Assembly: GCA_029990175.1 (NCBI GenBank)
Contig: JARKIP010000030.1
Span: 16,951,501-17,015,500, forward strand
Length of the DNA: 64,000 nt
Direction: 5' to 3'
Source of the DNA: Petunia secreta
Taxonomy: Eukaryota > Streptophyta > Magnoliopsida > Solanales > Solanaceae
Part shown: positions 23,284-35,684 of the stretch, in pieces
How positions within the stretch are numbered: the first letter of the stretch is position 1
Layout of the letters: the number at the start of each line of letters is the position of its first letter
Notes under the pieces: generated by a model
Seen by the model: only the letters and a program-made list of their open reading frames with translations
What the model was told of the DNA's origin: nothing
The model's database searches: none
Translations under genes and position numbers: made by a program

Positions 23284-26200
23284 TTCTCCTCCACTTAAAC
23301 TCTCGTTCGTCCTCGAACGAGCCTAAGACTAAAGCAAGATTCACCCAGATTATAGAAGAACTTGCACGACCTTTATGAGCTACTCCACGGGAATTATTTC
23401 CTGATTACAGGATCAGAATTATAACACGCATATCGAACTCTTGGATAAAAACATAGCTGGATAATATCATAACGTCGTTGCCCAACTTATTTTGACTAAA
23501 CCGACCCTTTCTCAATCATGAGAGAGGAGTTTTATATTTTTGGAACAAATATACACGAAACTTTGAATGGGTTAACATGATTTAGTCGATAATTACCTCT
23601 TCGATATACCTTTCGATATGGAACAGGTCGATGGAACTAAGAATTAGCTTACGCTTCAGCAACGCCTTAGAGATTTAATATTATGATTCGGTATCAATTG
23701 GAGGAAGACTCCTCCACTTAAAGCATAAACTCATACAACTAATTTGAATAGAAATAGTCATCCTCGCACAACCTGCTGGATTAAAGAAGACCTAGCTATA
23801 AGCTGAACATAGGCAGACCTAAACTACCAAACTACCCTTTCGAGTTGCCAACTAGCTGCAACTCTCGAGTTCACAACTCCATACCTTTGCCGTAAACACC
23901 ACCGCTCGATGGATGGTACTTCTATATAAAAATTTCGGCAGAGTTTTCCCTGAAACTGGATGATCCGCAAAACAGAACTAGCACTATACTATACATGGGA
24001 ATGGATACCCGGATAAACTGATAACATAAACATGTTAAACAGATAACAAGATGAGACAACTGGATGACATAACAAATCCGCAGATAGAATCTCTGGACAG
24101 CACTACTGTCCTGATTTTCAACCTAATTTTCAGAGTGTAGATCAAATCAAAGGTCAAATGATGCCTCTCATTACCCTTAGCAGCCTTGAATAACAACAAC
24201 ATGCTTACCCAACTACCTTGACACGCACTCTGGCTCAACATAGGAAACATCACGAGTGGCTACTAATCGCCCAAGCTCACTAGTATCGGAAGAAGAAGAG
24301 ATGGCAATAAACAGAGGATAGAAATAGTTAGATCTTTAGGAAGCTCATCCCCTTATTTATTTGGCTACCAGAGCTAGACTACTTACGAGTCAGGCGAGCC
24401 AAAGAATCGCAATTGAATAGATAGACATTAAATAAGCTTTATGGAAAAACATCCATACCAATTTAACCTCCCAATAAGAAGGAAACTCTGACAATTTACC
24501 AGAAACCCTTTTATAACCCAGATAAGCTCATAGAATAGTTATTAGCATTTTGAACAAAGATGAGATACGTAGATCGAATATTACTTACTAATCAATTTGC
24601 ACCGGAAGAAACGATAACACTTTCGGATGGTGACGAATTAAGATCCCATTATCCTACCAACACCGATTTTCGAGGAGAGAGGTAAAATGACTTGACATAA
24701 TAACACAAGGTGGTATAACAAGATGCCAAGCAGGCAATAGAAATACTCACCGTCAAATCTCTCATATTTAGATCAGATAAACTAGTAGGGTCTCATAAAT
24801 GCCAGGAATAAACCGTATCAGAAACTCACCCCTCTACCGCAACCGATTCTTAATAGAAACGACATCCAAGAAACCATTGAAACATGATAAGACACACCAT
24901 TTCCAGATCGATCAAAAGAATCAAATCTACTCACATTTAAGAGAAGAAAAAATCTCAGGGTCTACTATATCGGACACCTCAGCATCCCGCCAGACAAGCA
25001 GTTCATAAAACTGCCTATGCGGCTGAACTAAGCAACTACTCTGATAATCACCTTCTGAAGAACCACTGCCACCACACTCTCAACCTCTACTGGATGGTGG
25101 CATTTGTTTTGCTGATTGAGGTCTAAGTAAAATCGCGACTGCGCAGATACCTGATGACGAGAGAAAAGATGACTGCTAACTTGTCGGAGTAAGGGAAAAC
25201 TCCTCAAAGGATAGCCAGACTCACAACAATGATAATAGAAAAACTCTTCAAAAGATAATCAGACTCACGACAATGATAACACCCTTTCGCTAAATATAGG
25301 AACTGGGCAGATTGTTGATAGTTGTAAAGAAAAGACTGAATCTGATCTTGACGAGCTACTGGCGCACTCTAAAAATTACGTGACACAAGCTGAGGTAACT
25401 TGGAAGGTTACCTCCCAAAATAATCAAAACTCTTACCTCCAAATGAGGTACCATGGTTGCCCACCAGGGCCACGGGATCTCTTACTTTCCCGCTCTAACT
25501 TATGGTATGCCTCGAACCTTCGGGCATATTAACAACAACATCAAATAAAATCCAGACCTCAATTTCTCGAGCCATCTGGGATTTCAGGGAAAAATAAAGG
25601 TCATCAATAAATCTCTGAATCTCTCGAAAGGCTCATGGACTAGTTCTAATGCATATTCAGCCATTCTATAGAATTCAATCTCATATTTTGAAACACCAAC
25701 AGGCTAACCGACAGGCTACCCTGTCCAATCCACTCAAACTGGCAACACTCTCCATTTCGCTCGCTACTCAAAAGGAATTTTTTTTTCCACGAATCTAGAA
25801 GAAAACCGAACCAAGTTAGCTAATAAGAGAGCGGTCCACCAATTCAAGGCTGGACCCTGAAACTGGAAAGAAGAATAATCGACACCATATCGCTCGATAT
25901 AATCAAGAGCCTGAAGGATATGCTGACATCATTTCATTTTTAAAAAGAATCACGGGGTTTATCTTATGCATTGCTTAAGAATATCGGAAGGTTCAACCGC
26001 GTAAAATAATGGAACCCCTTTGGGCACTCAAATCTAACCGTTACCTTGGATGGCTAACCAGCCAGAACAATTGGTGGCGCAATACATGCTGCTTCTAGAA
26101 CATAATTCACTGCAGCAATATTAAGAACTGGAATAGGAATTTTTTAAGATCGAACATCTGCATGCGGCAACCTGATAAGCTGCCTAACGAATAAAAGGTG

Positions 26201-26619
26201 GTTGCGGGATCTGCGTCGCCAAGATTCTCGTAAAAACATCATAGAGAGCCAAGGGAACCACAAGGCCCTGCTCCCTTGCCCATCGCGAGCTCGTACAGCT
26301 AGGACCTCCATAATTAGATCGTCAGCATGATCAAAACTCTCGGGGCTTCGTCAGTGCTAATCCCAGGCCAGACTGCTTCGTCTTGAACTCATACCGTCTG
26401 CTGATTTGTCACACGAGGATTCACAATTACCACTAACGAATCAACGAAAATACTTTTGCATCCTAGACCGACGCACGATTAGAAAAGAAGGAAGTGAAAC
26501 TTCCTAGATGCCATCATAGCCTCTCGTAGATAAGTACGGACGTCTACGTACCCATCAGCGAGACTCTACTAGACACTGTCTTAGTCTGGATAGACACTAA
26601 ACTGGGCTCTGATACCAAC
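23284..26619 (-). mobile_element. Array internal region 3
   Basis: 3336 bp: primer site 26604-26617, polypurine tract 23284-23296. With region 4 it shares a one-base loss at CCGCAAAACAG (near 23966), CACCTTCTGAAG (near 25050) and GTATCAGAAAC (near 24816). It is near-identical to region 4. Confidence 0.85.
25187..26377 (-). pseudogene. Decayed gag in array internal region 3
   Basis: Homologous to the remnant in region 1, with the same NWW-containing gag block and doubled knuckle-like repeat, and the same interruptions. No long frame survives. Confidence 0.55.
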
Positions 26620-29294
26620 TGACACGACCCGAAATCCGGTTAGGTCGTGCGGGCACCCGACATCTTCCCCTAGACCCGTCGGGCAAACCCTTACCAATTA
26701 AATTAGGAAATAAATATAATAATTCATAAATAAGGACAAGACTTTAAAAAATTTACAGACATACTAATACCTCTAAGCTGTACAACAGAAATTACAGCTG
26801 ACTACCCAACATGCTAGGTTTAGGGCTATCCAGACCAGACATCTAAGAGTACAAAAGAAGACAAATACCTCCTGAAGGGAGCAAACCGCAACTGAAATGA
26901 TAACCAATAAACTGGTGGCCATCCGAAATAAAAGCTGGCTCACCCTGACAGCTGAAGTCGTCTACGCTCCTTCACAACGTGGATAACTCAATCCTGGAGC
27001 GAACCTGCCGAAACGAAATAGATAGACAAGAAACAAACAACAAACAAGGGTGAGTGAAAAGGACTCAATAAGTGGGGCAGACTAGCCACCTCAAAGAATA
27101 GGATAGCTAGCCAGGGAGAAAAGAAACAAATAAACCAGATTTCTCTTATTTAAATTATGAAAAGGCAGAGCCAGATAATAATTAGAAACACGTATGGAAT
27201 CGCAAACTATTCAATAACCAGGAACGTAATACAGCCAGAACATATAGGTATCCCGAACACATCAACAATTAGAAATACATTCTGTTGCGGCGTGCAATCT
27301 GATCCATATATTCATCCTGTTGCGGCGTGCAACCCGATCCATATATTCATACCGCTGCGACGTGCAACCCGATCCATATATTTATACTGCTTCGCCGTGC
27401 AACCCGATCCCCGCAACTTAGAATACGAGCCAGAAATATATAGGCAAACTGTAATATGTCCACAACATGGTGTACATACCGCATACATAAAACACAACAT
27501 AATACACACAATAGTCAGTATGCGGTGCAATGAGATGTGATGAATGCGGCATGATGCAATGCAGTCACATACTCTTGATATCTATCTCCGGCGCTGGACT
27601 CTCATCGTCTACCAGGAGATATGTGCAATAATGACCCTTCATCGGCTCGGGACTCTCATCGATTACCGGGAAGTATATGTAATGATGACCCTTCACCGGT
27701 GCGGGACTCTCATCGCCAACCGGGAAGTATATGCAATAATGACCCTTCGCTGGTGCGGGACTCTCATCGCCAACCGGGAAGTATATGCAATAATGACCCT
27801 TCGCCGGTGCGGGACTCTCATCGCGAACCGGGAAGTATATGCAATAATGATCCTTCGCCGGTGCGGGACTCTCATCGCCAACCGGGAAGTATATGCAATA
27901 ATGACCCTTCGCCGGTGCGGGACTCTCATCGCCAACCGGGAAGTATATGCAATAATGACCCTTCGCCGGCGCGGGACTCTCATCGCCAACCGGGAAGTAT
28001 ATGCAATACTCAAAACCAGAGTGCAATGCTCATATGTTTAATGCAATACCAACAACAGGGCATAACATATAATATACAATGTAAATCCAAAGCTAAGGCG
28101 TAATGAGTACACCTATCGGCAGCTACACACGTAAGGAAACACGTGGTAGAAAGTCCACGAGGCCAAGTGCCTCCAAAGAAATGGATATAAACACTTACCT
28201 CTCTCAAAAGTTAGCATTGCGACCAACAACCGCGTTATTTCTTTGAATTCATTGCCAAACGATCCCACTGTGATCAATAAGCAGAAAAATATATCACATT
28301 AGGCTAAAGGCTTCATTCCTCACATGTTAGGGCAATCCAGGTAGGAACCGGATACCCTATTCGCATACGCAATACGCAGGCCCGGCCTATGTACAGGGTT
28401 TATGGTCACATAACCAAACCCTAAATAAATTACATTTATAAGTTGCCCATAACTCACTGAGTACGAATATATAATCAATTTCGTTATCGGGGTCCATTTG
28501 ACCCTTTAAACTATCAATTTACGTCATTAGGGCGATGTCTAATATCCCTATTTTTACCGTAAAAATATATTTAAACACACGTAATAAGCTAAGATAATGA
28601 GTTAACATCATTACCTGGATGTTTCGGGGTGAAAATCCTAATTTTCTCCGGCTCCTTTTCCTTTCCCTTTTCCTTCCTCTCCACTTTTTTTTTTGCTCTT
28701 TACTCTTGTTTCCCGTTTCTGTTCTTATACATATCATGACCAAGGGCCACCGCCCATGGTCTTTCTCTTTTTCCATTTCTTTTTTCCTTTTTCATTTTCT
28801 TTTATTTTCTTTTCTCGACGAAAATTAAAACGGTACCCTATGATATTCGAAATAATTCCAACTTTTGCATACAAGTTACACAAAATATATGTAACATACT
28901 CGCGAAGGCGGATCTCAAATTGGACTCCCGAAACTCAAGATGCGAATTTAAATAGAAAAAGTCAAATTATTTAACTTTCGGCATTTTAGCGGAAACTAGC
29001 CGAACAACATCGAAATTAACTTTCGAAAGTTTACAAAAATAAAAAATAATCATACGAACCTAACGGCGCTTTCGGATTTCGAATCGGAGCTCATTCGGCA
29101 AGACCGAGCTCGAAAATCTCTTTTTAATATTTATCGCCAATAAAAACTGAAACCTTCTTCCGATGCCTACCAAACGAGGTCTGATTTAGCTCAAATTTTA
29201 CAGACAGGTTCTAATGGATATTACGAATATTTTAAAACTATCGGCACGCCAATCGGAGTCCTAACTTCCGAAACGACTGACCGAGGTCGTTTCA
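26620..29294 (-). repeat. Array LTR 4
   Basis: 2675 bp. Nearly the same as LTR 3 (see its shared variants). One private change is GTGGATAACTC near 26981, where the others have GTGGCAAACTC or GTGGCGAACTC. Confidence 0.9.
27588..28007. repeat. 54-bp minisatellite in LTR 4
   Basis: 420 bp, eight units, the same unit variants in the same order as LTR 3. Confidence 0.95.
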
Positions 29295-32200
29295 TTCTCC
29301 TCCACTTAAACTCTCGTTCGTCCTCGAACGAGCCTAAGACTAAAGCAAGATTCACCCAGATTATAGAAGAACTTGCACGACCTTTATGAGCTACTCCACG
29401 GGAATTATTTCCTGATTACAGGATCAGAATTATAACACGCATATCGAACTCTTGGATAAAAACATAGCTGGATAATATCATAACGTCGTTGCCCAACTTA
29501 TTTTGACTAAACCGACCCTTTCTCAATCATGAGAGAGGAGTTTTATATTTTTGGAACAAATATACACGAAACTTTGAATGGGTTAACATGATTCAGTCGA
29601 TAATTACCTCTTCGATATACCTTTCGATATGGAACAGGTCGATGGAACTAAGAATTAGCTTACGCTTCAGCAACGCCTTAGAGATTTAATATTATGATTC
29701 GGTATCAATTGGAGGAAGACTCCTCCACTTAAAGCATAAACTCATACAACTAATTTGAATAGAAATAGTCATCCTCGCACAACCTGCTGGATTAAAGAAG
29801 ACCTAGCTATAAGCTGAACATAGGCAGACCTAAACTACCAAACTACCCTTTCGAGTTGCCAACTAGCTGCAACTCTCGAGTTCACAACTCCATACCTTTG
29901 CCGTAAACACCACCGCTCGATGGATGGTACTTCTATATAAAAATTTCGGCAGAGTTTTCCCTGAAACTGGATGATCCGCAAAACAGAACTAGCACTATAC
30001 TATACATGGGAATGGATACCCGGATAAACTGATAACATAAACATGTTAAACAGATAACAAGATGAGACAACTGGATGACATAACAAATCCGCAGATAGAA
30101 TCTCTGGACAGCACTACTGTCCTGATTTTCAACCTAATTTTCAGAGTGTAGATCAAATCAAAGGTCAAATGATGCCTCTCATTACCCTTAGCAGCCTTGA
30201 ATAACAACAACATGCTTACCCAACTACCTTGACACGCACTCTGGCTCAACATAGGAAACATCACGAGTGGCTACTAATCGCCCAAGCTCACTAGTATCGG
30301 AAGAAGAAGAGATGGCAATAAACAGAGGATAGAAATAGTTAGATCTTTAGGAAGCTCATCCCCTTATTTATTTGGCTACCAGAGCTAGACTACTTACGAG
30401 TCAGGCGAGCCAAAGAATCGCAATTGAATAGATAGACATTAAATAAGCTTTATGGAAAAACATCCATACCAATTTAACCTCCCAATAAGAAGGAAACTCT
30501 GACAATTTACCAGAAACCCTTTTATAACCCAGATAAGCTCATAGAATAGTTATTAGCATTTTGAACAAAGATGAGATACGTAGATCGAATATTACTTACT
30601 AATCAATTTGCACCGGAAGAAACGATAACACTTTCGGATGGTGACGAATTAAGATCCCATTATCCTACCAACACCGATTTTCGAGGAGAGAGGTAAAATG
30701 ACTTGACATAATAACACAAGGTGGTATAACAAGATGCCAAGCAGGCAATAGAAATACTCACCGTCAAATCTCTCATATTTAGATCAGATAAACTAGTAGG
30801 GTCTCATAAATGCCAGGAATAAACCGTATCAGAAACTCACCCCTCTACCGCAACCGATTCTTAATAGAAACGACATCCAAGAAACCATTGAAACATGATA
30901 AGACACACCATTTCCAGATCGATCAAAAGAATCAAATCTACTCACATTTAAGAGAAGAAAAAATCTCAGGGTCTACTATATCGGACACCTCAGCATCCCG
31001 CCAGACAAGCAGTTCATAAAACTGCCTATGCGGCTGAACTAAGCAACTACTCTGATAATCACCTTCTGAAGAACCACTGCCACCACACTCTCAACCTCTA
31101 CTGGATGGTGGCATTTGTTTTGCTGATTGAGGTCTAAGTAAAATCGCGACTGCGCAGATACCTGATGACGAGAGAAAAGATGACTGCTAACTTGTCGGAG
31201 TAAGGGAAAACTCCTCAAAGGATAGCCAGACTCACAACAATGATAATAGAAAAACTCTTCAAAAGATAATCAGACTCACGACAATGATAACACCCTTTCG
31301 CTAAATATAGGAACTGGGCAGATTGTTGATAGTTGTAAAGAAAAGACTGAATCTGATCTTGACGAGCTACTGGCGCACTCTAAAAATTACGTGACACAAG
31401 CTGAGGTAACTTGGAAGGTTACCTCCCAAAATAATCAAAACTCTTACCTCCAGATGAGGTACCATGGTTGCCCACCAGGGCCACGGGATCTCTTACTTTC
31501 CCGCTCTAACTTATGGTATGCCTCGAACCTTCGGGCATATTAACAACAACATCAAATAAAATCCAGACCTCAATTTCTCGAGCCATCTGGGATTTCAGGG
31601 AAAAATAAAGGTCATCAATAAATCTCTGAATCTCTCGAAAGGCTCATGGACTAGTTCTAATGCATATTCAGCCATTCTATAGAATTCAATCTCATATTTT
31701 GAAACACCAACAGGCTAACCGACAGGCTACCCTGTCCAATCCACTCAAACTGGCAACACTCTCCATTTCGCTCGCTACTCAAAAGGAATTTTTTTTTCCA
31801 CGAATCTAGAAGAAAACCGAACCAAGTTAGCTAATAAGAGAGCGGTCCACCAATTCAAGGCTGGACCCTGAAACTGGAAAGAAGAATAATCGACACCATA
31901 TCGCTCGATATAATCAAGAGCCTGAAGGATATGCTGACATCATTTCATTTTTAAAAAGAATCACGGGGTTTATCTTATGCATTGCTTAAGAATATCGGAA
32001 GGTTCAACCGCGTAAAATAATGGAACCCCTATGGGCACTCAAATCTAACAGTTACCTTGGATGGCTAACCAGCCAGAACAATTGGTGGCGCAATACATGC
32101 TGCTTCTAGAACATAATTCACTGCAGCAATATTAAGAACTGGAATAGGAATTTTTTAAGATCGAACATCTGCATGCGGCAACCTGATAAGCTGCCTAACG

Positions 32201-32630
32201 AATAAAAGGTGGTTGCGGGATCTGCGTCGCCAAGATTCTCGTAAAAACATCATAGAGAGCCAAGGGAACCACAAGGCCCTGCTCCCTTGCCCATCGCGAG
32301 CTCGTACAGCTAGGACCTCCATAATTAGATCGTCAGCATGATCAAAACTCTCGGGGCTTCGTCAGTGCTAATCCCAGGCCAGACTGCTTCGTCTTGAACT
32401 CATACCGTCTGCTGATTTGTCACACGAGGATTCACAATTACCACTAACGAATCAACGAAAATACTTTTGCATCCTAGACCGACGCACGATTAGAAAAGAA
32501 GGAAGTGAAACTTCCTAGATGCCATCATAGCCTCTCGTAGATAAGTACGGACGTCTACGTACCCATCAGCGAGACTCTACTAGACACTGTCTTAGTCTGG
32601 ATAGACACTAAACTGGGCTCTGATACCAAC
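29295..32630 (-). mobile_element. Array internal region 4 (5'-most unit)
   Basis: 3336 bp: primer site 32615-32628, polypurine tract 29295-29307. It is the unit next to the 5' LTR of the array. It shares the region-3 variants and adds a few of its own, for example CCCTATGGGC near 32028 and TCCAGATGAGG near 31450. Confidence 0.85.
31198..32388 (-). pseudogene. Decayed gag in array internal region 4
   Basis: Fourth copy of the same dead gag, with the same stops. If this RNA moves, it must use proteins supplied in trans. Confidence 0.55.
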
Positions 32631-35378
32631 TGACACGACCCGAAATCCGGTTAGGTCGTGCGGGCACCCGACATCTTCCCCTAGACCCGTCGGGCAAACC
32701 CTTACCAATTAAATTAGGAAATAAATATAATAATTCATAAATAAGGACAAGACTTTAAAAAATTTACAGACATACTAATACCTCTAAGCTGTACAACAGA
32801 AATTACAGCTGACTACCCAACATGCTAGGTTTAGGGCTATCCAGACCAGACATCTAAGAGTACAAAAGAAGACAAATACCTCCTGAAGGGAGCAAACCGC
32901 AACTGAAATGATAACCAATAAACTGGTGGCCATCCGAAATAAAAGCTGGCTCACCCTGACAGCTGAAGTCGTCTACGCTCCTTCACAACGTGGCAAACTC
33001 AATCCTGGAGCGAACCTGCCGAAACGAAATAGATAGACAAGAAACAAACAACAAACAAGGGTGAGTGAAAAGGACTCAATAAGTGGGGCAGACTAGCCAC
33101 CTCAAAGAATAGGATAGCTAGCCAGGGAGAAAAGAAACAAATAAACCAGATTTCTCTTATTTAAATTATGAAAAGGCAGAGCCAGATAATAATTAGAAAC
33201 ACGTATGGAATCGCAAACTATTCAATAACCAGGAACGTAATACAGCCAGAACATATAGGTATCCCGAACACATCAACAATTAGAAATACATCCTGTTGCG
33301 GCGTGCAATCTGATCCATATATTCATCCTGTTGCGGCGTGCAACCCGATCCATATATTCATACCGCTGCGACGTGCAACCCGATCCATATATTTATACTG
33401 CTTCGCCGTGCAACCCGATCCCCGCAACTTAGAATACGAGCCAGAAATATATAGGCAAACTGTAATATGTCCACAACATGGTGTACATACCGCATACATA
33501 AAACACAACATAATACACACAATAGTCAGTATGCGGTGCAATGAGATGGGATGAATGCGGCATGATGCAATGCAGTCACATACTCTTGATACCTATCTCC
33601 GGCGCGGGACTCTCATCGTCTACCAGGAGATATATGCAACAATGACCCTTCACCGGCTCGGGACTCTCATCGATTACCGGGAGATATATGCAACAATGAC
33701 CCTTCACCGGCTCGGGACTCTCATCGATTACCGGGAAGTATATGTAATAATGACCCTTCGCCGGTGCGGGACTCTCACCGGTGCGGGACTCTCATCGCCA
33801 ACCGGGAAGTATATGCAATAATGACCCTTCGCCGGTGCGGGACTCTCATCGCCAACCGGGAAGTATATGCAATAATGACCCTTCGCCGGTGCGGGACTCT
33901 CATCGCCAACCGGGAAGTATATGCAATAATGATCCTTCGCCGGTGCGGGACTCTCATCGCCAACCGGGAAGTATATGCAATAATGACCCTTCGCCGGTGC
34001 GGGACTCTCATCGCCAACCGGGAAGTATATGCAATAATGACCCTTCGCCGGCGCGGGACTCTCATCGCCAACCGGGAAGTATATGCAATACTCAAAACCA
34101 GAGTGCAATGCTCATATGTTTAATGCAATACCAACAACAGGGCATAACATATAATATACAATGTAAATCCAAAGCTAAGGCCTAATGAGTACACCTATCG
34201 GCAGCTACACATGTAAGGAAACACGTGGTAGAAAGTCCACGAGGCCAAGTGCCTCCAAAGAAATGGATATAAATACTTACCTCTCTCAAAAGTTAGCATT
34301 GCGACCAACAACCGCGTTATTCTTTGAATTCATTGCCAAACGATCCCACTGTAATCAATAAGCAGAAAAATATATCACATTAGGCTAAAGGCTTCATTCC
34401 TCACATCTTAGGACAATCCAGGTAGGAACCGGATACCCTATTCGCATACGCAATACGCAGGCCCGGCCTATGTACATGGTTTATGGTCACATAACCAAAT
34501 CCTAAATAAATTACATTTATAAGTTGCCCATAACTCACTGAGTACGAATATATAATCAATTTCGTTATCGGGGTCCATTTGACCCTTTAAACTATCAATT
34601 TACGTCATTAGGGCGATGTCTAATATCCCTATTTTTACCGTAAAAATATATTTAAACACACGTAATAAGCTAAGATAATGAGTTAACATCATTACCTGGA
34701 TGTTTCGAGGTGAAAATCCTAATTTTCTCCGGCTCCTTTTCCTTTCCCTTTTCCTTCCTCTCCACTTTTTTTTTTTTGCTCTTTACTCTTGTTTCCCGTT
34801 TCTGTTCTTATACATATCATGACCAAGGGCCACCGCCCATGGTCTTTCTCTTTTGCCATTTCTTTTTTCCTTTTTCATTTTCTTTTATTTTCTTTTCTCG
34901 ACGAAAATTAAAACGGTACCCTATGATATTCGAAATAATTCCAACTTTTGCATACAAGTTACACAAAATATATGTAACATACTCGCGAAGGCGGATCTCA
35001 AATTGGACTCCCGAAACTCAAGATGCGAATTTAAATAGAAAAAGTCAAATTATTTAACTTTCGGCATTTTAGCGGAAACTAGCCGAACAACATCGAAATT
35101 AACTTTCGAAAGTTTACAAAAATAAAAAAATAATCATACGAACCTAACGGCGCTTTCGGATTTCGAATCGGAGCTCATTCGGCAAGACCGAGCTCGAAAA
35201 TCTCTTTTTAATATTTATCGCCAATAAAAACTGAAACCTTCTTCCGATGCCTACCAAACAAGGTCTGATTTAGCTCAAATTTAACAGACAGGTTCTAATG
35301 GATATTACGAATATTTTAAAACTATCGGCACGCCAATCGGAGTCCTAACTTCCGAAACGACTGACCGAGGTCGTTTCA
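32631..35378 (-). repeat. Array LTR 5 (5'-most LTR)
   Basis: 2748 bp, longer than the other four mainly because its minisatellite is 71 bp longer. It ends GGTCGTTTCA at 35378, followed by the ATTAG duplication. Private variants include GTACATGGTT near 34475, AAGGCCTAATG near 34178 and ACACATGTAAG near 34207. It is the outer right LTR and so the 5' LTR in element orientation. Confidence 0.9.
33599..34089. repeat. Expanded 54-bp minisatellite in LTR 5
   Basis: 491 bp rather than 420. The extra 71 bp is exactly one 54-bp unit plus a 17-bp partial duplication of CCGGTGCGGGACTCTCA at about 33762-33795. The expansion sits at the diverged end of the array, with two near-identical CTCGGGACTCTCATCGATTA units side by side. 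Confidence 0.93.
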
Positions 35379-35383
35379 ATTAG
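35379..35383. other. Target-site duplication ATTAG, right copy
   Basis: Directly follows the terminal CA of array LTR 5 and matches 8591-8595. It marks the right edge of the nested array. Confidence 0.85.
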
Positions 35384-35660
35384 ATAAAGACTTTAATACT
35401 TGGTAACTAAAAATAATAATATAATAACATATACAAAAGAAAATAAAATTGTTAGAAGAAATAGAGAAAATGTTAGAAGTAGTAATGGAAATGTTAGAAA
35501 GTGTACTTGAGTAACATGGAAATAATGGAAGGAGTATTTGAGTAACAAGGAAATATAGTTAATATATTAGTAACAATTAATAGATAACGATAATATTAAT
35601 TATAATTATGTGTCCTCAAATTAGTAACAAAATATTTAGTCCGAAGTAAATGTCTGTCAA
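35384..35660 (-). other. Athila leader, LTR-proximal part; no gene
   Basis: AT-rich sequence between the array and the primer binding site. It is the other half of the leader split by the array, similar in composition to 7600-8590. No ORF of note. Confidence 0.75.
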
Positions 35661-35678
35661 TCCCCGGCAACGGCGCCA
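35661..35678 (-). other. Athila primer binding site, tRNA-Asp type
   Basis: The minus strand reads TGGCGCCGTTGCCGGGGA. The plus strand, ending in CCA, equals the 3' end of plant tRNA-Asp(GTC) as I remember it. Athila elements are known to use this primer. It lies six bases from the TG/CA end of the LTR at 35685. It is a primer site, not a tRNA gene: no cloverleaf surrounds it. Confidence 0.88.
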
Positions 35679-35684
35679 ATAATT

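Larger units (their letters stand above)
8596..35378 (-). mobile_element. Tandem array of a non-autonomous LTR retrotransposon: five LTRs, four internal regions
   Basis: The block is periodic at 6006, 6008, 6010 and 6011 bp. It begins TGAAACGACC and ends GGTCGTTTCA, with ATTAG on both outer sides. LTRs are at 8596-11266, 14602-17274, 20610-23283, 26620-29294 and 32631-35378, and adjacent units share one LTR. Every internal region has a TGGTATCAGAGCCC primer site next to the LTR on the high-coordinate side and a purine tract (minus strand) next to the LTR on the low-coordinate side, so the element reads on the minus strand. No pol domain is visible. A TTCGAGGACGAACG motif before each polypurine tract resembles the end of chromovirus-type (Tekay-like) polyproteins, so the parent was probably a chromovirus. 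The array is inserted in the leader of the Athila-type element. Confidence 0.9.

Noticed and set aside
8596..35378. Classical satellite DNA with a 6-kb monomer
   Set aside because: The monomer has LTR ends, primer site, polypurine tract and outer 5-bp target duplications, so it is a retrotransposon array.
35661..35678. tRNA-Asp gene
   Set aside because: Only the 3' 18 bases match, next to an LTR end. No cloverleaf or promoter boxes are present, so it is the primer binding site.
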